Source: Dipteris shenzhenensis (lineage: Eukaryota; Polypodiophyta; Polypodiopsida; Gleicheniales). Taken from it: a stretch of DNA of 64,000 nt. Below, one piece after another: positions 1 to 10,030 of this stretch. The DNA is taken from the NCBI GenBank assembly GCA_047967505.1, contig CM106541.1, one strand, 5' to 3'. Below the pieces are notes generated by a model. The model saw only the letters and a program-made list of their open reading frames with translations, was not told the DNA's origin and did no database searches. Each line of letters starts with the position of its first letter. Within the stretch, counting starts at the first letter, position 1. Made by a program: the position numbers and the translations under genes.

Positions 1-370
1 GAACCTGCTGCCTGTGATGACGAATGGTTCTACCCTCGACTAAAGGTGACGTGTGTAGTAGTAAAAGGATAGCCCTCGTGGAATCTCTAAGGGGTCTTGA
101 TTTTGGCCATGATTTGCACATTCTAGCACTTGAGCCATACATCAATTTCCAACACTTGAGACATATAGTGGCTTTGCCCACGCAACATTTCCAGCTGCAA
201 TCCAAGCATCAAGCAATCTCATATTCTGTATCTAGAGACATCATGAGGGGTAGAGCCTCTTTTTGGTAGTCTCACTAGCAATATGTATTGAAAAAAAATG
301 TATTCAATTATTATATTCTTCCTTGCTATATGAATGCTCTTAATGCATCCAAATTGTAGAACTACTTCAA

Positions 371-629
371 TACTACTTCTTAGTTATATTGTATAATAAC
401 CTCCATATGTATGCTCGTGAGACAACAAAAAAGAGACCTGGCAACCCAAAAATGATAGCGCATTGACGCGTTGCCATTTTTGGGATACCAGGCCAACAAA
501 AAAGAGGCCTGGTATCCCAAAAATGGCAACGCGTGAATGCGCTATCATTTTTGGGTTGCCAGGTTTCTTTTTTGTTGTCTCACGAGCATACATATGGAGG
601 TTATTATACAATATAACTAAGAAGTAGTA
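371..629. repeat. Near-perfect 259-bp hairpin (foldback)
   Basis: Arms 371-494 and 506-629 are reverse complements around an 11-base spacer (495-505). By eye I find only about two mismatches in 124 bp of stem (near 424/576 and 459/541), so the structure is young or under gene conversion. The inner stem carries TGGGATACCAGGCC and its complement. The right arm contains TTGTTGTCTCACGAGCAT, which matches a segment seen near 1408, 2768 and 3352 in the neighbouring foldback elements, so this belongs to that family. A transcript would fold into a long double-stranded stem, which could feed small-RNA production, but nothing in the sequence shows that. No coding capacity is credible. Confidence 0.9.
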
Positions 630-714
630 AACAAGCACTTGTGTTCCTTACCTTTCTTTCCAATGGGGGTCTTGATTTTGGGGGGTGTATGCCAAAAATT
701 GATAAACAACATTA

Positions 715-945
715 TTTGATCATATAGTTTTATTAAATAGATAAAATAGGCATGAAAACATCTAAATTGGCTCTTGCCATTCGATTTGATGTATGACATG
801 ACCCCATTTGGATTTGTAATTCCAAAGATACGGGGTCTTACTTTTAGGACTTGAATGCCTGAAATAACGCGTTGCCTATTTCATACATTTTGACGTGCTG
901 CCTATTTCATACATTTAGGTCTCAAAAGTAGGATCCCATGTAGGA
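715..945. repeat. Right half of a foldback element
   Basis: This stretch carries the inverted-terminus sequence of the local foldback family (CTAAATTGGCTCTTGCCATT, then AAAGATACGGGGTC) followed by a damaged palindromic end (CTACTTTTAGG ... CTCAAAAGTAGGA). Its matching left half is missing or replaced by the hairpin just upstream. Confidence 0.6.
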
Positions 946-954
946 CCAAATGAG

Positions 955-1282
955 ATACGGGGTCCTACTTTTGAGGCCTAAATGCATGAAATAGGCAGCA
1001 CGTTAACAAGCTACCTATTTCAAGAATTCAGGCCCTAAAAGTAGGACCCCGTATCTTTGGACTTACAAATCCCAATGGGATCATGTCCTATATGAAATCG
1101 AACGGCAAGAGCCAATTTAGATGGTTTTCATGCTTATTTTCTCCATCAATCAAAATTGTATGCATGAATATATACATCAAGATATGCATCAATATATACA
1201 TACATACATATATATATAGATAGATACATACATACATATATATGTGTGTGTGTGTGCACACACATATGTGTGTGTGTATACA

Positions 1283-1314
<32 letters not shown>

Positions 1315-1725
1315 TATAGATATATATGTATGTATATACATACATATATACATACATATATACCGCAAAATTAGGACCCCATTGGTTGCCTATTTCATGC
1401 ATTTTATTGTCTCATGAGCATAAGAACAAGCACTTGTGTTCCTTACCTTTCTTTGTAATGGAGGTCTTGATTTTGGGGAGGTATGCAAAAAATTGATAAA
1501 CAACATTATTTGATGAATATAGTTTTAGTTGATAGAGAAAATGGACATGAAAACCATCTAAATTGGCTCTTGCCGTTTGATTTGATATATGATATGAATC
1601 TATTGGGATTTGTAAGTCCAAAGATACGGGGTCCTACTTTTAGGGCCTGAATGCCTGAAATAGGCAACGCGTTAATGCGCTGCCTATTTCATGCATTTAG
1701 GCCTCAAAAGTAGGACCGCCCTAAA
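955..1725. mobile_element. Foldback element, copy 1 (long inverted termini)
   Basis: Roughly 1040-1160 and 1510-1635 are inverted copies of each other (left AAGAGCCAATTTAGATGG, right CCATCTAAATTGGCTCTT). Outside them lie palindromic ends of about 100 bp each (955-1055 and 1620-1725), built from GGGGTCCTACTTTTGAGGCC, a central GCGTTAACGCG-like core and its complement. The middle is a TA/TG/CA microsatellite. There is no ORF of known type. The organisation is that of a non-autonomous foldback or MITE-like DNA element; I could not recognise a clean target duplication. Confidence 0.7.
1184..1363. repeat. Compound TA/CATA/TG microsatellite
   Basis: Alternating CATA, TA and long TG/CA runs fill the centre of foldback copy 1. 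The minus-strand reading frames across it are repeat artefacts rich in Tyr, Ile, Cys and Val. Confidence 0.9.
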
Positions 1726-2004
1726 GTAATACAAGGGACCCCAAATTATCAATACTCTATGCACCGACATACCAACCACAAATTAACACCTAAGAGATCA
1801 TAAATAATAACAACAGTTTTATTTTGCTCATCTCAAAACCACAACCTTCACTAAGGCTACCTACGGCAGGCCAAAAGTGAAAATAAAATAATCTTACTTC
1901 TTGAGGCAAAAAACGCAACTATGTAGACTAGGGGTAGAGATAATCAATGGTCTATATGCAAATGAATTTTGATTGTCGTGTTTTGTTAGTGTGATTGGTA
2001 TACC

Positions 2005-2104
2005 AATGGGGTCCTACTTTTGAGGCCTAAATGCATGAAATAGGCAGCGCGTTAACGCGTTGCCTATTTCAAGCATTCAGGCCCTAAAAGTAGGACCCCG
2101 TACC
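2005..2104. repeat. 100-bp palindromic end unit
   Basis: GGGGTCCTACTTTTGAGGCC is followed by a core around GCGCGTTAACGCG and then the near complement ending in CCTAAAAGTAGGACCCC. It is the cleanest copy of the palindrome that bounds the foldback elements and stands alone here, immediately before a second copy at 2113. Confidence 0.85.
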
Positions 2105-2112
2105 ATAACACC

Positions 2113-2344
2113 AATGGGGTCTTACTTTTGAGGCCTAAATGCATGAAATAGGCAGCGCATTAACGCGTTGCCTATTTCAGGCATTCAGGTCCTAAAAGTA
2201 GGACTCCGTATCTTTGGACTTACAAATCCCAATGGATTCATGTCATATATCAAATCAAACGGCAAGAGCCAATTTAGATGGTTTTCATGTCCATTTTCTC
2301 CATATATCAAAATTGTATGCATCAATATATACATATATGCATCA

Positions 2345-2392
<48 letters not shown>

Positions 2393-2504
2393 TACTTTTG
2401 ATGTTTGTATGTATGTATGTATGTATATATATGCATGTATATACATACATACATACATACATATGTATGTATGTACATGCATATATATACATACATACAT
2501 ACAT

Positions 2505-2548
<44 letters not shown>

Positions 2549-2646
2549 CATGCATATATATACATACATACATTATATATATATATATGTGTATGTATGT
2601 ATGTATGTATGTATGTATGTACATGCATATATATACATACATACAT

Positions 2647-2696
<50 letters not shown>

Positions 2697-3085
2697 TGTA
2701 TGTATACATACATACATACATACAAACATTAAAAGTAAGACCCCATTGGTTTCCCATGTCATGCGTTTTGTTGTCTCATGAGCATAAGAACAAGCACTTT
2801 TGTTCTTTACCTTTCTTTGCAATGGGGGACTTGATTTTGGGAGGGTGTGTCAAAAATTGATCAACAACATTATTTGATGAATATAGTTTAGTTGATGGAG
2901 AAAATGGATATGAAAACTATCTAAATTGGATCTTGCCATTCGATCTGATATATGACATGATTCCATTTGGATATGCAAGTCCAAAGATACGAGATACTAC
3001 TTTTAGGGCTTGAATGCTTGAAATAGGTAGCGCGTTAACGCGCTGTCTATTTTATGCATTTAGGCCTCAAAACTAGGATCCCCTT
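2113..3085. mobile_element. Foldback element, copy 2
   Basis: It starts with a palindromic end (2113-2215). The inverted terminus at about 2215-2330 is matched by its complement at about 2880-2990, and a second palindromic end follows (2985-3085). The centre is the large microsatellite at 2318-2736 plus a conserved non-coding block (TTGTCTCATGAGCATAAGAA). Same layout as copy 1, so the two copies define the element's ends. Confidence 0.7.
2318..2736. repeat. CA / GTAT / TA microsatellite
   Basis: A (CA)n run near 2346-2382 is followed by about 330 bp of alternating (GTAT)n, (CATA)n and (TA)n blocks that are themselves partly palindromic. Open frames on both strands here are simple-repeat artefacts. 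Confidence 0.95.
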
Positions 3086-3099
3086 GTGTTGCCAATGGA

Positions 3100-3475
3100 T
3101 GTTAACGCGCTGCCTATTTCAGGCATTCAGGCCCTAAAAGTAGGACCCCATATCTTTGGACTTACAAATCCAAACGGGATCATGTCATATATCAAATCGA
3201 ACGACAAGAGCCAATTTAGATGGTTTTCATGTCCATTTTTTTCATATATCAAAATTGTATGCATCAATATATACACATATGCATCAACATATACATACAT
3301 ACATACAAACAGCAAAAGTGAGACCCCATTGGTTGCCTATGTCATGCATTTTGTTGTCTCATGAGCATAAGAAGAAGCACTTGTGTTCCTTACCTTTCTT
3401 TGCAATGGGGGTCTTGATTTTGGTGGGGTATGTCAAAAATTAATCAACAACATTATTTGATGCATATAGTTTTAG
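3100..3475. repeat. Left half of a third foldback element
   Basis: It begins inside the palindromic end (GTTAACGCGCTGCCTATTTC), continues through the usual inverted-terminus sequence and the TTGTCTCATGAGCATAAGAA block, then stops at a microsatellite at about 3475. The right terminus is absent, so this copy is truncated. Confidence 0.6.
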
Positions 3476-3556
3476 TACACATACATATATGTGTGTGTGT
3501 GTGTGTGTGTACATACATACATGGATGCATGCATACATACATATATACATATTGAT
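3473..3556. repeat. TG/CATA microsatellite
   Basis: A (TG)n run of about 10 units is flanked by CATA repeats. It sits at the broken edge of the third foldback copy. Confidence 0.9.
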
Positions 3557-3684
3557 GCATATAGTTTTACTAGATGGGAAAAATAGACCCCACTCTGATT
3601 TTTGTGGAGAGACTCAACTAGACAAATAGAGCAAGTCCAAGGGGTCGCTAGGGACACCCCCCGACAAATGGAGATGCCCGGTAT

Positions 3685-4172
3685 GCAATTTTAGCACCAA
3701 TTTTGGGATGTAAATTGCATAGTCATGTCCAAAAAAAGTTGTGTCAATTCTTGCATTAAATATAGGGTGGTGAATATATCCTATTCCGTCATGGGGCCGG
3801 AGAAGACGGAGGGAAAAAATTGAACCTCCAAAAAGACTTCTTTTATCAGTCTATGGGGACCGGCTCTTACTAGTGTTGAGAGTGGACAAGACAGCTACCG
3901 TTGGTGTGATATGGGAATCTCCCAGTCTGCAATTTTAGCACCAATTTTGGGATGTAAACTGCATAGTCAGGTCCAAAAAAAGTTGTGTCAATTCTTGCAT
4001 TAAATGTAGGGTGATGAATATATCCTATTTCATCATGGGGTCTGCAGAAGACGGAGGGAAAAAATTGAACCTCCAAAAAGACTTCTTTTACCGGTCTATG
4101 GGACCCAGCTCTTACTAGCATTGAGAGTGGACAAGACAGCTACCGCTGGTGTAATATGGGAATCTCCAAGTC
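3685..4172. repeat. Two tandem copies of a 244-bp unit
   Basis: GCAATTTTAGCACCAATTTT starts at 3685 and again at 3929, and both copies end in TATGGGAATCTCC. They differ by scattered substitutions and small indels. The unit has no coding potential and no LTR hallmarks that I can see. Confidence 0.88.
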
Positions 4173-6185
4173 TCAAGTTTTGGGGTACATGAAATTAGAT
4201 CATGCTGATGGTAACTTTAAGAGGTTCCAAAGGCAGACAACATTCTTCATCATAGCTAACTCAAATGCAAGGCAGTGAAAATGCCAGGAGAGTTGCTAGG
4301 TAGCAATGATTTTGGGAAGGGATATGATGATACTTTGTTGTGTTATGTAGGATATTAATTTCCATTAAATTTGAGACATGTTAGATATAACTTCATAAAA
4401 TCCTAAGTCATGAAATTAATACATTACAAGTTCAAGCATAAATAATAGTCGTGAAGTTAATGCATTAAATATTCAAGCCTAAAGAAGCATTAATCAAGAC
4501 CTAATGCACCGTACCAGACATTGGCCTTACCCTCATTCCATAGACTTGCCAACGTAAGGCTAAAATTTTCATTCTTAAGAATATGTGGAAAGACCTTATG
4601 TTTGGCCCACTTTTGGCGAAAAAATTTCATTCTAAAGAATAGGTGGAGTGAAATTGTGTTTGATAAATACAAATCAATGCTCAAGTTTGGACATAAATAA
4701 AGGTATCCTTTTGAAGATATTGGAACACATGAGAGAAATAATATTGAAGATACATGAATTTTTAGACATACTATTAAAGACAAATGAACATATAATGGAT
4801 GAAATCCTATTGATGATACATGAATTTTCAATAGAACTGTCATTCAAAAGATTTGATGGATTGAATGTAGCTTTAATACATTATCCCTTTTACAAGGGTG
4901 TTTGAGTTTGAGGCTTGAAACATAAGAATGAATCTATGTTGAAGCCTAGTGGTTTGTTAAGGATATGTGAAACTTATAGTAAAAGTACTTACAATGGAAG
5001 GGATTATATCAAGATCCTATTAAGGACATGTGAACATATAGTAGAATAATTCTACATAAAATCAGTGGATCAAACTTAATGGCTCAAAAGCAAAAAAGGA
5101 TGATGGTGCAACCTAGGGGCTACTCTACGGCACCATGGCAGCAATCTTTATAGTTACTATCAAAGGTAGTGTAACATTTTTTTCAAGAAAAGAGACAGGA
5201 ACCACTCCACATGACCTAGATCTGTATGACCTAGGTTGCAACGATTTGTTTCTTTCATGGATAAAAAGTGACCCTTAGGTGATGCTATAGCACTTCCTTT
5301 TTTGGTCCATTATTATAGCACAATTGGGGCCTTTTGACCTAATACTAGCTACCCATCAAATATTTGTTGTAGATGTTAGGGGTAATTACTAAACTACTAG
5401 TGGTAGTTTTGTCACTACCATTAGTAATTTTATTAGAGTGTTCCTTAATGGTAGTTCTCCTACTACTACATACAATATTACCAATAGTAGTCATAATCCC
5501 AATGATAGTACACATAATATTATTACGATTGTCTAACTTTAATCATCATTACATCTATGAATACATATATATAGGTCTATCTATATCTATACGTATTTAT
5601 TCCTCATCCTAATGTTGAAATTGACTTAAATTCATAGTCTTCAAAAAGGTATAATACATAAGTCAAAATATTCCAATTAGTTTTATTGTCCTCATGTTGA
5701 AACTGACTTTCTCTTCCTTTGTCTCCTATGAGCTTCAAACCTTCAATCCATTAATCTCTCAAATAGTAAGAATGGTCTTGTATTAAGAGGCGATGCTATC
5801 TAAAGTGATCTACAAATACTAAGAATGGTCTTATATTAAGACGTGATGATATCTCAAGTGTTATACAAATCATAAGAATGGTTTTGTATTAAGAGGTGAT
5901 GATATCTCAAGTGTTACTAAGTTCAACATATCAAGCAATGCATTTGTTTTGATTATTGAAAGAGTTTGATAATAAGACCCATTTCAAATGCAAAAGAATT
6001 GTTGTATCAGTAATGGAATCCGCTTTGGAGTGGAAATTCGGTTTCTTTCAAATCCACATACTATTGTTGCATAATGTGAGTATGGCTCCAATTGGAAGTT
6101 AAGGTAGACTATAATTCGTAATGTTGGTATAGTTACACATAGTAACATAAGTTTTATTTTCGAGAATCTTCTCAAATAGTGGTTT
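4173..6185. other. Non-coding stretch
   Basis: AT-rich DNA with no recognisable gene. It holds degenerate short repeats around GAAGATACATGAATTTT (4690-4850), a low-complexity TAGTAGTA-like patch (5380-5540), and the 53-bp tandem repeat listed separately. Confidence 0.6.
5768..5926. repeat. Three tandem copies of a 53-bp unit
   Basis: AAGAATGGTCTTGTATTAAG recurs with slight changes at 5768, 5821 and 5874, an exact 53-bp spacing, with a conserved GATGATATCTCAAGTG in copies two and three. Confidence 0.85.
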
Positions 6186-6287
6186 CCACAAAGCTATGTT
6201 GAGTACCTCGATAAGGAAATTGTGGAAAAGCTCGCTCACTTTTTTGGGCCCGCTCGCTTTTCCTTGCTCGCTCTATCGACTGCCTCC

Positions 6288-6460
6288 AGCAATGGCTGCA
6301 TGTGAGGTAGCTTGGTTGCGTAAGCTACTTTATGATATGCATCAGTCTACAGATGGGCCAGTTGTCATTTATTGTGACAACATGAGCAATATACACTAGG
6401 CAAATAACCCAGTCTATCATGCTAGAACAAAGTACATTGAGGTGTATTATTACTATGTGC
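6288..6460 (+). pseudogene. Duplicated fragment of copia RNase H
   Basis: This block repeats 6533-6705 at an offset of 245 bp. It encodes the same RNase H segment (MAACEVAWLRKLLYDMHQ, CDNMSNIH) but has an in-frame TAG after NIH. It is a partial tandem duplication of the adjoining RNase H fragment and is dead. Confidence 0.85.
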
Positions 6461-6470
6461 TGCAGTCACT

Positions 6471-6833
6471 TGTTGCAGTAAGAAACAGCCTACAGTTGCC
6501 TTGTTGAGCACAGAGGCTGAGTACAGGGGTGCAGCAATGGCTGCATGTGAGGTAGCTTGGTTGCATAAGCTACTTTATGATATGCATCAGTCTACAGATG
6601 GGCCAGTTGTCATTTGTTGTGACAACATGAGCAATATACACTTGGCAAATAACCCAGTCTATCATGCTAGAACAAATCACATTGAGGTGCATTATTACTA
6701 TGTGCGGGAGAAGGTTTTAGTAGGTTTTATTGATCTAGTTTATGTCAGCACAGAGGATCAGGTAGTTGATATATTTGCGAAGGCATTGAGCGCAGAGAAG
6801 CTACGCAAGTTTAGAGACCTGCTTGGTGTGTAA
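6471..6833 (+). pseudogene. Ty1/copia RNase H domain, 3' end of pol
   Basis: The frame reads CSKKQPTVALLSTEAEYRGA, then MAACEVAWLHKLLYDMHQ, CDNMSNIHLANNPVYHARTNHIEVHY and VYVSTEDQVVDIFAKALS, ending LLGV-stop at 6833. STEAEYR, the CDN motif and the HIEVHYYYVRE segment are standard for the RNase H of Ty1/copia polyproteins, which degrades the RNA of RNA:DNA hybrids during reverse transcription. Only this terminal domain survives; integrase and RT are missing upstream. The polypurine tract and 3' LTR follow directly, so this is the genuine 3' end of one element. Confidence 0.9.
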
Positions 6834-6850
6834 GAATTGGGATTGAGCTC

Positions 6851-6859
6851 GAGGGGGAG
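6851..6859 (+). other. Polypurine tract of copia family A
   Basis: GAGGGGGAG sits immediately before the TGTTGAGATAT start of the LTR and 18 bp after the RNase H stop, the expected position for plus-strand priming. Confidence 0.85.
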
Positions 6860-7213
6860 TGTTGAGATATCGAGCTCCACTCGTGATATGCCAGGGTGAC
6901 CGTTGTGCATTTATGTCACCGACTTGTTAGCTGCAGATGCGGTTGGTACACTGTCCATGAATAATAGTTGGATGACAGCTATCTTTATGTACTCTAGTTA
7001 GTGGCTAAGTTAGTATGCTACCTAGGTTAGCTGAGTTTGGTTTGAGACCCACATATAGGGTTCACCTATTCCTTTTGTACTCACAGTTCTTTTGGCTTTC
7101 ACAACTAAGAAGAGGAAAACTGTTTTCAGCCTCCACCTTTGTGTGTATTCTCCCATTGTGTATGTGAGAAAGTTGCAAGTGAGACTCCTTACTTCTCTCT
7201 CACTCTCTTCACA
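6860..7213 (+). mobile_element. Copia family A 3' LTR (354 bp)
   Basis: It starts TGTTGAGATATCGAGCTCC and ends CACTCTCTTCACA. Two further copies are in the window: minus strand at 50950-51307 and plus strand at 25045-28168 (split by an insertion). The matching start, end and near-equal lengths (354, 358 and 352 bp without the insertion) define the LTR firmly. It lies against a plant gene exon, with a short intron-like stretch between. Confidence 0.92.
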
Positions 7214-7285
7214 AAAATCCCCTGCAGTTGTTTACTTTTGCACCTTTGGGTGTCTACTGAACTATGGCTTTGGTTTTGGATCCAG

Positions 7286-8727
7286 GAAGAGTCATGAGAT
7301 GTATGAGCAAATCATGTCGAAAGATTCGGGTGCGTTAAAGCAGGAAGCTACGGTTAATAGTAGCAATTCTCTGTGTGACTGGGCAGATATTTGTATTGAA
7401 CTGCCTGTGAATAGAGGTGGTGGTGCAGAAGTTGCAACAAATCTTTACGTGCAAGCTGATTTGAGGTATTGTATGGTAGCCTTAAAGTGGGCGAATACAA
7501 GACTTGTAATACTTTGGTTAGCATTTGTTATCACTTGACAATCTGATGGCTTTTTATTGATGCAGTGCAGGTATTCTTTTGCCCTTTCTGGTGCTCCAGA
7601 TGACGTCGAGCTTGGCACAAACTTTGGTGACTGCAACATCAAAAGAGCAGAGCTTGCAACATTGGTTGGCAGTGGCACTTCTCCTACATTGGAGGCATGG
7701 ATGATTGCAAAGACGTTCTATAATAAGGCCATGGCTGCATATGGGCATGCTTGTAGTCTAGCAGATGCAAGCAGGGGTGATGATTTGGCTGGTCTATTGC
7801 AGAACTGGGGAGCAGGCTTGGTATCCTTGGCAGAGGTCAGGGGGCTTCCTACCCAGCTTTTAAATCTAAGACTTATTTTTCCTAAAACTTGAGAAAATTC
7901 AGGTTGTTTTTCATTCTTTTATATGATATGAAATATCTCCATTATCATAAATAGTACAGTTAACATATTTTATAAATTGCCATTTTTGTTTGAGCTGTTG
8001 CATTTTTCACATTGCAGAATTGTCAGGCATTAGATCTGTTTCTTTGTGCACTTGAAGAGGGCTTTGGCACTGCCATAAAGATCAATGCTACATGCCTTGA
8101 TGCCATCATTGGGAAAGGGGAAGCCCATTTAGCAGTTGGCAAACTTGCCATGTGTATGGAAAGACAATCCTTGGCTGAAGAGCATCTTGTTCAGAGCTTT
8201 CATTCCTACAGGAGGGCTATTCAAATTTTGAAAGCAGGTGTGCCAATAAAAGGTTACAGACATTAGTTAGCCACGTAGCTGCTTGTTTTGACTGCTAGTG
8301 TATTACCTACAAGTAAAGGAGTGCTAGATGTTCTCTGAACCACTTAGAATGGTGTTTTCCCATATTGCTGGTAACTGGAAAGTTGAGTGATTTACATCAC
8401 ACCAAGTTGCTAGCGGTTTTTGGAAATTGGCGCTGCCTTTAACTAGATAAATATGACCCAATCGTTTCAACTGAGTTTTTTTGTTTTGTTTCTTTTGGGA
8501 CAGATGTGCGAAACGAATGTAAGCTTAAATTTGATGAACAGTGCAACGTTCTGTACAATCTTGCCTGTGTCGCTGCTCTTTGTAACCAGGAGATGGACTG
8601 TGCCAATGCCTTGACCCTACTGGTTCGAGTGGATGGAATTTCAACCCCAGAAGTAGCTGAAGATTCTGACTTGCAGAGTCTACAAACAAAAGAGTGGTTT
8701 CAGGCTCTCCTTCAAAGAGGAGGCTAA
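7286..8727 (+). CDS. TPR-like protein, 3' four exons
   Basis: I infer four exons: 7286-7465, 7571-7835, 8018-8237 and 8504-8727, all with GT donors and AG acceptors and with phases that keep one frame to the TAA at 8725. The product has helical, Ala/Leu-rich repeats such as CLDAIIGKGEAHLAVGKLA and LYNLACVAALCNQEMDCANA, ending in DLQSLQTKEWFQALLQRGG, which is typical of tetratricopeptide-repeat folds that scaffold protein contacts. I do not recognise the orthologue. The first visible exon may not be the true first exon: a copia LTR ends 72 bp upstream, so the 5' half is missing or lies upstream of the element. An open frame starting at an ATG inside the LTR (7092) reads into exon 1 in the correct frame. 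It could be a truncated pseudogene, but no internal break is visible. Confidence 0.62.
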
Positions 8728-9062
8728 TGCCTAATTGTTCTGAAAGTTGCGAGCTGAGTGACAATTGGATAATCAAGAAAGATGTCATTCCCATAATGTA
8801 GAGTTGCTGTAGTGAGAACATTGTGAGTCATTTTGTTCTCTGCCATCCTCGAGGCTTTTTGTTGAACTGATTATTTCAATCAGGCTGTGAAGAAACTGAT
8901 GGCTGATCTGATGACCTGCTGTCTTCAAAGTTAATGAGTTGATATTACCTTCCCCCTCCTCACCCTTCTGGGTCTGAAATGCATATGACCGCTTTTAATC
9001 ATGTAGGCCAATGGATTTTAGCTTGAATATGATGGGTTACAATGCCAACCTATGTTCTCTTG
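8728..9062 (+). other. 3' flank of the TPR-like gene
   Basis: Probable 3' UTR and flank; no ORF or repeat is evident before the tandem repeat that begins at 9063. Confidence 0.5.
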
Positions 9063-9280
9063 CACACATTTAGTACTTGTCCTGTTTGAAGCCAAAGCGG
9101 TTTCCATCGCAGCAGCTACATGCTCCCCATAACGTCAAGGGTGCTAGCATTGTAACCCATCATGCTCCCCACATGATGGGTTACACACACATTTATTACT
9201 TGTCCTGTTTGAAGCGAAAGAGGTTTCCATCACGGCAGCCATATGCTCCCCATAACGTCAAGGGTGCCAGCTTGCCCTGG
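9063..9280. repeat. Two tandem copies of a 123-bp unit
   Basis: CACACATTTAGTACTTGTCC at 9063 recurs at 9186 with one change, and both copies run through TTTCCATC and CCCCATAACGTCAAGGGTGC. Between them TGTAACCCATCATG and CATGATGGGTTACA form a local inverted repeat (9151-9185). Confidence 0.85.
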
Positions 9281-9357
9281 AGGACTAGAATCTTCCATGC
9301 AGGAGTAGGCCAAAATGTCATTGTCAATCCAAGAATGCGCGGAAAAGGGTTAAATAG

Positions 9358-9398
9358 CCCCCGCGCCCCGCCCGCCCCCCTGCCCCCCCGCCCCCCCC
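9358..9398. other. C-run tract (minus-strand G-quadruplex potential)
   Basis: A 41-bp stretch of C runs of four to eight separated by single G or T bases. The minus strand has at least four closely spaced G runs and could form a G-quadruplex. It is very unlike the surrounding AT-rich sequence. Confidence 0.8.
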
Positions 9399-9533
9399 AA
9401 AGTGAATTTTCGGGACCTTTTGTTGAGACCCCTTTTCAGAAAAGATCTCAGCAATTGCTGATTGCTTTTATCCTGAAAGAGAGGGTCCCCTCGTCCTTTC
9501 TTGTATCCATTGAATTCACCAAAAGGGGAACGA

Positions 9534-10030
9534 GACCTGTCTGAGGCAGTAGTTCTAAGATGGCCTTATATCACAAAGATTGAAATTCCCTACGAGACAA
9601 AGCTATAAGAGAAGAAGCAAGGGGTTCTCTCTATCATATCCATTGCTTTTGAATGAACACTAGTTTGTCGTTAAAAGAAGGGAGGGGTGGGGGGAGGAGA
9701 CCTGTTTGAGGCAGTAGTTCTAAGATGGCCTTATATCACAAAGATTGAAAATCCCTACGAGATAAAGCTTTGTCAAGAGAAGCAGCAAGGGATTCTCTCT
9801 ATCATATCCATTGCTTTTGAATGAGCACTAGTTTGTCGTTGAAAGAAGGGAGGGGTGGGTGGAGGAGACGTAAAAGAAAAAGACAAAGAAGACAGAAACC
9901 TCACTGAGGGAATAGTTCTCAGAATGCCTTATATAAGGAAGATTGAAAATCAAAGAGAAGAAGCAAGGGATTCTTTCTGTCGTACGCATTGCTTTTGAGG
10001 AATGAGCGCTCGTTTGTCGTTCAAAGAGGG
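9534..10030. repeat. Three tandem copies of a ~165-bp unit
   Basis: GACCTGTCTGAGGCAGTAG begins at 9534 and GACCTGTTTGAGGCAGTAG at 9699 (165 bp apart). A more diverged third copy starts near 9899 after a 33-bp A-rich insert. Each copy contains GCCTTATATCACAAAGATTG and ends near CACTAGTTTGTCGTT. Confidence 0.88.

Noticed and set aside
1-370. 81-codon ORF at 24-269
   Set aside because: No domain, no codon bias and no homologous frame elsewhere in the window.
1088-1402. Minus-strand ORF rich in Cys/Val/Tyr/Ile
   Set aside because: Pure translation of TG/CA and CATA microsatellite; the same holds for the overlapping frames at 2214-2860.
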